DNA of 64,000 nt from Coniferiporia sulphurascens (taxonomy: Eukaryota > Basidiomycota > Agaricomycetes > Hymenochaetales > Hymenochaetaceae): positions 1,270,681-1,334,680 of the forward strand of contig NBBA01000014.1 in assembly GCA_002794785.1 (NCBI GenBank), given 5' to 3'. The notes beneath the pieces are model-generated. The model was given only the letters and a program-made list of their open reading frames with translations. It was not told the DNA's origin and did no database searches. Positions 56,601-64,000 of the stretch are shown in pieces. The translations under genes were made by a program, and so were the position numbers. Position 1 is the first letter of the stretch; each line of letters begins with the position of its first letter.

Positions 56601-58306
56601 ACTTTCTTGTACCACCCCCCGATGGATCTGCGCAGCTGGACGGCGTCATCCTCCTTCCGTCATTTGTAGCGGTCGCCTTGGACGACGAGACGAACATCAT
56701 GCTTGGGCTCTTCCTGCCTTCGATCATCCGCGTAATTTTTGTAAAATTAATCGCACTATCACTCCACGACACACTTTTGGAACGGGCTCCTTCCCTGCAA
56801 CGGGTCCCTCTTGATTTGGTCCAAACAGCGGTTATGGCGCCAGCCGCAAACGCTCAATTCAACTACCAGCGTCTTGAAATACTCGGTGATACTGTTCTCA
56901 AATTCATCACGACCATGCAGCTGCTCACAGAGCATCCCCATTGGCCGGAAGGCTTTCTGACGAAGCGAAAAGATCACGCTATATCAAATGCTCACCTCGC
57001 TCAGTCCGCAATTAACAAACGATTGTATAGATGGATCATCCGGAAAGTATTTGTCGCACGGACCTGGAAGCCGGATTACCTGCGCGATGAAGACGGAGAC
57101 CTTGCTCAAGCAGACTCAACTGAGGAGGGATCACCTCCGGGCGAAAATTCTGACGATGACGAAAACGAGTCCTCGGAAGACAGAGATCGCGAAAATGGAG
57201 AAAAATCCAACGTACTTGTAAAGCTGTCCACAAAAACGCTCGCAGATGTTGTGGAATCACTCATAGGCGCCGCATATCTGAGCGGTGGCTTTGATTCTAG
57301 TGTTGCGTGCGCCGATGCGTTCGGCGTCGATGTTGGAGGAGCATGGAGACCGACCTCTGAATGTGTCGCGGAGATGCTCGCTCGTGTAGGAGATCTGCAG
57401 GACGCGCACACACAGCTATCAACTCCAGAGCAAATCCTCGGCTACACCTTCTCCAAGGCGCGCAAGGCTCTCCTCGTTGAGGCGCTGATGCATGTTAATT
57501 GCGGAACCGATATCAAGAGCTTATCTTATGAGCGAATGGAGCTCCTTGGAGACGCGGTACTCGACGTCGTCGTTACTGACGTGTTGTACCATACGAAGGC
57601 TCGAAAGTATACACCTGGTGAGATGCATTCGCGTAAGGCCGCACTCGTCAATACACACTTCCTGGGTTATATGTGCATGCGTGCTCATATAGTACTTAAT
57701 GCGACAATGCCGCGCTGGGACGCCACTCGCGCGCTTGCCTTGCCATCTTCTGAGCAGAATATTGTGCGGTTAGCACAGTGTCTGATACATACAAGTGGCG
57801 CAATCCTTGACGGGCAACGCGACGCACTCGACCGCTTCCACCGCGGAAGCGACGAGATTGAGGCCGCGTTAGAAACGGGTGGAGAATTTCCCTGGACAGC
57901 ACTTGCTAGGTTGCAGGCACCGAAGTTTATGAGTGATATTGTCGAAAGTACGCTTGGCGCTGTGTATATTGACAGCGGAGGAGACATGGCTCAGGTGAAG
58001 GCCGTTTTGGAGAGGCTAGGATTCATGCGGGTGCTGGAACGTGTCGCACACGGAGGTGTGGATGTAACTCACCCCGTTACTCGCCTTATGGAGTGGGCAG
58101 GAAGCAAGGATCTCTTAAACGGACTTCAATATCAAATGAAAAAGGATAGAAACCGAATAACGTGCACCGTCGTGGTGCGAGGGGAGGAGGTCGCGTCGGC
58201 GACGGCGCGACACAATGGGAAGCCGAGCGAGGACGATGTGCGCTTCCAGGCTTCGGAGAAAGGAATCCGAGTTCTGCTTGAGAAATACGGGGACATCCAC
58301 GAGTAG
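53617..58306 (+). CDS. DCL: Dicer-like ribonuclease III
   Basis: Cuts double-stranded RNA into small interfering RNAs. Exons 53617-53784, 53842-54266, 54317-55471 and 55537-58306 give 1505 residues. Order: DExD/H helicase with Walker A AMDTGSGKTHIA, APTVSLCEQQ, VFDEAHHAQ (DEAH box), GLTASP; helicase C with FVTRRDAAL, ISTAVAEEGIDIQAC and QSRGRARQ. The Dicer dimerisation domain (AKVTLNSAISHIAHFCNTL, SARRHVAFKAY) follows, then a long divergent stretch where PAZ would lie. RNase IIIa has NYQRLEILGDTVLKF and LADVVESLIGAAYLSGG. RNase IIIb has SYERMELLGDAVLDVVVTD and MSDIVESTLGAVYIDSGG. A double-stranded-RNA-binding-like tail ends it. Both RNase III domains keep their acidic residues. The first intron (57 bp) keeps the frame if retained. 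Confidence 0.95.
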
Positions 58307-58678
58307 TACCTCTATTTGATTATCCTTATCGAATTCTGCACCGTTGTTAGTGCTTCACGTTGCTATAAGACATAACCAATCAATGCCATTCATGCTTATA
58401 TGAAACCAAAATACGAAGTTCAATTAACTTGAATTACCGAACATTAGACTTCAAGTCCCGATTAAATCACACCTTGAATAAAAGGAGCGAAAAAGCCACA
58501 ACAGGCAAATAATATATGTCCCCAGGTTCTTTTATGATGCTACGACGGGCATAACACGCACGGTACAAACTTTATTAGACCAGCCCGACACTAACCAGAA
58601 AGCCCCTCAACCACCTGTCGGAATACTCGCTCATTCCGCTTGGATTTTGTTTACGGAACGCCCCACAGAAGTTAAGAT
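58307..58678. other. convergent 3' flanks of Dicer and SEC61
   Basis: AT-rich and without coding potential; it would hold both 3' untranslated regions. Confidence 0.45.
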
Positions 58679-60278
58679 TTACCCAAGCAAGTCGCCCAGG
58701 GCGGACATTTCGGGACTGCCAGACTCACGGATGCCAATTTCCCAATCTGTAAAAAGATGTTAGCGTAGTTAAGATCGGAAGAAACTGTCAACGTACAGCT
58801 GTAAATGATAGTCACGGCCATGAGAATACCAGTTCCGCTGCCGAGGGCGCCCATAAGGTCTGCAGCAACGGAGAGAAGGCCAAGGATGGCACCACCGAAA
58901 GCAGCGGCAGTTGGGATGACACGCTTTAGCTCTTTGTACATCGAACCCTCACGATGTCCAGCCATAACCATCTGCTGGTCCTTAAGTTGCTTCGCAACAT
59001 CACGAGGGCCCGAACCGGAAACTTCTATCCACGTCTTGGAGAAAAGTGCGCAAACGGAGACGATGAACGTAATGTAAACAGACGTGTGGATGGGGTCAAG
59101 GATTGCGTCGCGGAGTGTGCGCGGCGGCGACATGTAGTACGCAAGTCCACCCGTAGCTGCAAGCTGGGACGAATCCTCCAATGGCTCCCAAATACCGAGA
59201 AGGCGCACCAAGAGATTCTCCGGGAAACGGCTGGCGAGCATCTGGGAGAGGATGAAAACGTTGCTCGTAAGCGCACTCTCAAGCATGATAGGCATGTTGG
59301 AAGTGTAGAAAAGCTTGACGGGATACGAGCCACGTTGGCCGCGGAAACGGTTGCTCTTAACGGGAATCTCAAGACGGAAGCCTTGAAGGTAGATGACGAC
59401 ACCGAAGACGACTGCAGTTGCGACAAGGTTCATAACATTCGGAAGACGGTCGCGCCAGAAGGCCTCACGCAATGCGCGACCTTTGTCGTTCCAGGTGAAG
59501 AGAAGGTGGAAGAGCGCAATGACTGCGCCCTCAAATTCAGGACCACGACCTGTGTTGACGGTTGTAGGCGAGAACGCTTTCCAGACGATTGATTCGCAGA
59601 TGTTGGTCGCGATAAAAAGCGAAATTCCTGACCCCAGACCGTAACCCTTCTGGAGGAGTTCGTCGAGCAGAATAACGATGAGGGCAGCAGCGATTAGCTG
59701 GAGGATGAGAAGAAGGCAGACACCGGGGCCAAGGGACGAGGGGGAACCGTAGAGACCGGTAAGGACGTAGACCGTCGCCTGACCGAGCGAGATGATGAGT
59801 GCAAAAACTGTGCTACGTGTCAGTTTACTATGAAAGTCAGAGCTAAGTTAACACATACGCTTCTGCGCGCCACCGAAAAGAGCCCTGTCTTCCTTCAGGC
59901 TAAAATCCACTTCAATGAGATTTGCGCCCGCCAGGAGCTGCATGATCATGCCCGAAGTGACGATGGGTGTTATGCCAAGCTCCATGAGAGTTCCGCGGTT
60001 GGAGGCGAGGATGACACGTAACCAATAAAGTGGGTCAGACGAGTCGGAGGACATGATGCCATAGAGAGGGATTTGAGAGCAGACGAGGAAGATGAGGAGC
60101 GTCACCGCCGTCCAGAGCACCTTCTGGTTGAACGGTACCTTGCGGTCCGGCGACGAGACCTCGGGGAGGATGGGCAGAAACGGCCGGATGAGATTCAGAA
60201 ACCGAACTACGGCAAGTCAGTGAGCTTTAGGACGATACGAATTGCGAACGATAAAGACGAAAACCTACAACCAGACAT
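58679..60278 (-). CDS. SEC61: SEC61 alpha, translocon pore subunit
   Basis: Ten-helix channel of the endoplasmic reticulum that passes nascent secretory and membrane proteins. The first exon is ATG TCT G (60276-60278 onward). It continues [19 protein letters not shown], then [28 protein letters not shown] (plug and first helix region), [110 protein letters not shown] and the tail [21 protein letters not shown]. Introns lie after GGAQK and before YWEIG, among others. Typical length and motifs; intact. Confidence 0.96.
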
Positions 60279-60701
60279 GGTGAACGACGACGACGACCAA
60301 CGACGACGAAGAGAAAGTTGAAGATCGACACGTCACGGACGCGCCTCTACCTAACCCATCCTCGGCTTTCTCCGGGAATAATCACACTCCGCATGAGCCT
60401 ATATGATTGGTACACGCGACTCGGATGCTGGGTATCTACTTTCAATTATTGCACGCCCCGAAACGGTTTTCTTTCACGCGCTTGAGATTAAAATGGGTCG
60501 GGCTCAACAACTCATTACTCTACTCTACCCGTCATCTGCAGAATGCATTTGAGCGCACACAATGTGTGCGGCAACTATAAGTCTGTAACCGATTAATTTT
60601 GCGGCAACCCTCTTTATCAGGTCTGCAGCTGGTACAGGCCTACCGTGAAATAACAGAATTATATAGCTGTGTGCATTTCGCAAATAATGTAATGTAGCAA
60701 A
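60279..60701. promoter_or_regulatory. SEC61 upstream region
   Basis: About 420 bp between SEC61 and the next minus-strand gene. No gene or clear TATA box seen. Confidence 0.35.
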
Positions 60702-62638
60702 TCATCGCAAACTAGATCGAACCCAACCTAAAAGCTTGTTTTTGAAATTTGACTGCTCACGAAGCTTTTCCTCCTCAGCCTTACGCGCCTGGCGACGCGC
60801 TCGGTTGTTAGACGAATCGTGGTCGCTTGAGTGTGAGTTAGACTCGACGCGGGGAGATGTATGGGCTTCGGAGGCTCTGGCCGGTGCGTCCGGCGAGGTA
60901 AACCTAGCAGGTGGAGCTGACGTAGCTACCGGAGTCGGCGATGAAGAAGGAGAGGATGGGCCGGTGGTTGAAGGAGTTAATGCACGTGGTATCCGCTTCC
61001 TCGATGAGCCCTTGGTCGTTCCCGGGCGTTCAAACCTCCAACCCGTTTCCCGAGAAATTCCTCGATTCATCCTCGCGAATAGGCGTTCGAACGACTCCTC
61101 TTCCTCCTTTGACAAAATCACTGGTTTATCCTCCCTGACCAATGACTTGGTCCGTGTCTCCTGTTTCAGGTCTATAATGTCCGCATATGCCTTTAGCATA
61201 TCCGCTGACGGTTCCTCCGTGGTCCTTTGCACTGGCTTTCCTGACGCCTGGACTGGGTCCACGAGCCATTCCTTAACGACAATCTGCCCACCACGCTCCA
61301 CGATGCCATGCATAGGATCACCCAGATCTTTAAGTCGCAAGCGCTGGCGTATGATGCTTGAACGCATTGCTCGCGTCGCTGATTTCACGCTATTATAGGT
61401 CTCCAATGCTGCGTCCTGTGATTCTATTGAGGTTTGCACAACATTCTCGGAGGATGTAGTGTCATGATTGAACTCTGTCGACTCGTTCCGGAAATCATAT
61501 GCGGGATAGAAACCACCCCAGGAAATGAACGCGTGAGCCATGAGCACGCGCTTCTCCTTACGTATTTTTGGTATTGTATGTAGAGGGAAGCGAACTGGCT
61601 GGAACATGATACTGTGGCTACCCTCAGCGTCTAGATTGAAAAGCGGGATTAGTAAGAGTGAAAAGACATAGCGACCATGGCCAAGAACAGACATACTCAT
61701 GTTCTGAAGCCGACACACAATTTGGTTCTCAGGATTCTGGTCGTCGACGGACTTCATTGGACCTTTTCCACTCTGCGGAATGGGCCCCTCTTCATCTCTT
61801 GTTAATTGCGTGGAACTCTGCTCAGCGGTTGACTCTGGCGACGTCTGTTCCTTGACTGACGCATCTTGTGCCGATTCCACCTCACCGGACACGTCACTAG
61901 CGCTAGATGTAGACAGAGCAGCTTCAACATCCGCAATGGACTTCGCAAACGATGAATCGTCCTTCACGGAGGCAGGGCGCAGATAGTCCTTGATGTCCTC
62001 GAGAGCAACTCCACCGTCGATAAGTTTGTCTCGATTCCATGGCTCGAAGTGGAATGAGAAGTACAAGTTATCGAGCTCGTGTATACGCTCCACGGAGGCA
62101 TAGCTTTCGAAATTGACGAAAATGAAAGGAAGATAGTCGGTTGGTACGTCTTTGTCCTATGGACTTTCGTGAGGTAACGAAAAGCGGATGGGCTGCACGG
62201 GCTGACCTGCACAATCCTAAAATCGCAAACCTTCCCGAAGCGCCTCTCTACTTCCTGTACGATTGCGAGCGCAGCAGGCATGCTTTTTACGCCACCGTCG
62301 GGTTGGATGAGGACCGAGCGTGTCTGTGGAGGCGGTTTCTGCGCTGTTCTGGACGGCTTCTTCGCTTTGGACGGGCGGCTGGACGCAGGTACATCTTCGC
62401 TTGGCATTGAGGTCGCAATAGAGCCAACAAAATCGAGCAAACTGCTAGACGAGCCCGCGTCATGACGAGCGTGAACTTGAGATTCTGCGTCGGCAGCAAA
62501 AGTTGGCGGGGCATCAGCTGCAGCCGAGTCCGAGCTTAGAGAACCATGTTCAACTGCCAGATAACGACGAGGCAACTGAGACGGCCGGACCCTCAACAGA
62601 GAACGGCAGAGGGCGCGTCGAGCGCAAGGTGGGTACAT
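60702..62638 (-). CDS. unrecognised protein, probably mitochondrial
   Basis: Exons about 62150-62638, then one long frame down to 60702, give roughly 610 residues. The N-terminus (CARRALCRSLLRVRPSQLPRRY) is Arg-rich, amphipathic and free of acids, which fits a mitochondrial presequence. A conserved-looking core includes RSVLIQPDGGVKSMPAALAI, VEERFGK-type EVERRFGKVCDFRI, and after the intron DYLPFIFVNFESYASV, an RRM-like pattern of strands and helices. The middle is Ser/Thr/Asp-rich. A 45-bp in-frame intron with branch point CTAAT is likely at 61617-61665. The C-terminal part reads FERLFARMNRGISRETGWRFERPG, followed by a basic tail (NRARRQARKAEEEK). I do not recognise a named family. Mitochondrial RNA metabolism is a guess only. 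Confidence 0.7.
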
Positions 62639-63023
62639 CTGCCTCGTCGGTACTCGTCGAAAAGAGTCCTGAATTTCATCTGTTCAAAGACAGCAATACT
62701 TGCATTGCCATTTTGGGATAGACTCCTAATATGTAGAAACACTAGGGTTAGGCGATATTCCATTCCTTCAATTCCTCCCCTAAGCTTGGTTGGGTATGGG
62801 TATGGCTCGAACATCGGAACATGCATATTTTTTTTGCGTTTATTGCATATGATATTGGGGCAATCAATTAGCGCCACCCAAGGGAGCCAAACTTCAACAA
62901 GTACTAGTCAAGGGAATCGAATGACTTCACTTTCAACCTCAACCCGCACGTGCCTTCATTCATTCAACCTCTCTAGACCTTTCTCAGCCCCACGTCGCTA
63001 GTTTCTCCTCTCCCACCTCCATC
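62639..63023. promoter_or_regulatory. divergent upstream region of the mitochondrial protein and CFEM genes
   Basis: A 385-bp shared upstream region. The CFEM side ends in a CT-rich leader directly before the ATG, common in highly expressed fungal genes. Confidence 0.4.
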
Positions 63024-63744
63024 ATGGTCTTTGCTTTCAAGTCTCTCTTTGCTTTTGCGGCGGTGGCAGTCCTCACCGTCAATGCACAATCGGGTACCAG
63101 CTCCTCCGCAGCTCCGACCGGTACCGCGGGCATCGACGCCTGTGTCCTCACCTGCGTCACCTCAGCTGCCGCCAGTACTGGTTGCTCCATGTACGTCTTA
63201 CTATTTTCTTTCTTTTCAGCTGCATATATATATAATATAGCACCGACCTAACATGCGTGTGCGAGTCGTCCGCCTTCCAAAGCGCTGCGCTCTCGTGCCT
63301 CCAAAGTACCTGTCCTTCCGATCTCGCCGCTGCACAAGCACTACAGTCAGAGGAGTGTGGCACTCGTGCGTATATTTTGTCTGCAGAATTTCGGTTACTA
63401 AATCTAGCCCATTTTTTTGCTGCCCAGTCTCTGCTACAGGAACAGCCAGTGCACCGTCTGGTTCAGCGACCTCTTCTGACGCTTCTACAACCGGCTCTAC
63501 GACTGGCTCTGACACCTCTGCTGCTAGCTCTACCACCGGTCCTGTCGCCTCATCTACGGGAGTGTCTACCGGTAGTAACTTGTCTTCAGGAACAGCTACG
63601 GTGACCACGCCGGCATCCTCAAACACGTCACAAATCTCGACAACAAGCAGCGCCGCCGCCGCCAAAGTGTCGCTTGGGATGGGCAGCCTCTTCAGTGTTG
63701 CTGTCGGTGGCGTTGGAATTTTTCTTGGCACACTCGTAGTGTAG
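63024..63744 (+). CDS. GPI-anchored CFEM-domain cell-surface protein
   Basis: CFEM proteins sit on the fungal surface; some bind haem or act in wall function. Three exons (63024-63190, 63241-63365, 63428-63744) give 202 residues. A signal peptide (FKSLFAFAAVAVLTVNA) precedes the CFEM domain. The eight cysteines lie in DACVLTCV, STGCS, TDLTCVCES, ALSCLQSTCP and SEECG, with the Asp before CVC typical of haem-binding members (TDLTC). A Ser/Thr-rich stalk of about 85 residues follows. A C-terminal hydrophobic tail (LGMGSLFSVAVGGVGIFLG) after a small-residue site indicates GPI anchoring. Appears complete. Confidence 0.92.
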
Positions 63745-64000
63745 GCATCTGACATCACCTGATGCGAGAGGGACCATGCTAGCGATGGGCTGGGCTTTGC
63801 TGTGTGCCTGTCTTTTAAAAGCATGTAAAGCCATTCCAAAAGTGTCTGTTTCTTAACGTACTATCGTCCAGCCATCTTTGCTCTTAAGTTTGTTCGTAAT
63901 ATAAGTGCACAATATATATGGAGGTCCTTGTTTAGTTCTCTTGATGCTCCTCCTTCTATAAGTTTGCACATTCTATTTCTTGGAGCTGTTCTTTCAAGAT
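63745..64000. other. 3' flank of the CFEM gene
   Basis: AT-rich tail of the window; nothing else recognised. Confidence 0.4.

Overview
The window is nuclear DNA of a filamentous basidiomycete, most probably an Agaricomycete. Nearly every gene is cut by many short introns (about 45-85 bp) with GTGCGN, GTAYGT or GTGAGT donors. The gene set is fungal: ATG7, a Dicer, YTM1, SEC61, a CFEM protein, S10 carboxypeptidases, GH92, and a mitochondrial HSP60.

Layout. 1-5758 is a decayed Ty3/gypsy chromovirus on the minus strand, truncated by the left window edge. It has gag, protease-RT-RNaseH-integrase-chromodomain, an extra transmembrane ORF after pol, and a 5' LTR at 5201-5758. A solo LTR of the same family lies in opposite orientation at 5976-6537 with a perfect 5-bp target duplication. 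Directly behind it is a truncated DsbA-family gene remnant (6575-7708). 8645-13662 (minus) is one very large GC-rich gene with an N-terminal DUF7587-like domain, long low-complexity linkers and a C-terminal membrane helix. 13.8-17.4 kb is gene-poor. 17.5-33.8 kb holds two secreted S10 serine carboxypeptidases, two tandem allantoate/nicotinate-permease-type MFS transporters and a secreted GH92 alpha-mannosidase. Together these could digest extracellular glycoprotein and import the products. From 34.4 kb on the region is housekeeping: tRNA-Val, mitochondrial uL14, a DUF7025-type AAA ATPase, HSP60, ribosomal P1, ATG7, Mn-SOD, YTM1, an arabinitol/mannitol-dehydrogenase-like SDR, a Dicer, SEC61 alpha, an unrecognised probable mitochondrial protein, and a GPI-anchored CFEM protein.

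The most notable observations are in the retroelement: an 11-nt primer-binding site complementary to its own predicted mRNA 5' end (Tf1-like self-priming), stops that all look like C-to-T changes, and an extra membrane-protein ORF downstream of the chromodomain. Elsewhere, 9-15 nt microexons occur in the transporter and peptidase genes, transporter copy 2 carries a one-base frameshift, and the Mn-SOD has no visible transit peptide. Splice models were built by hand from frame, consensus sites and family motifs. Where exon totals are given they sum to whole codons.
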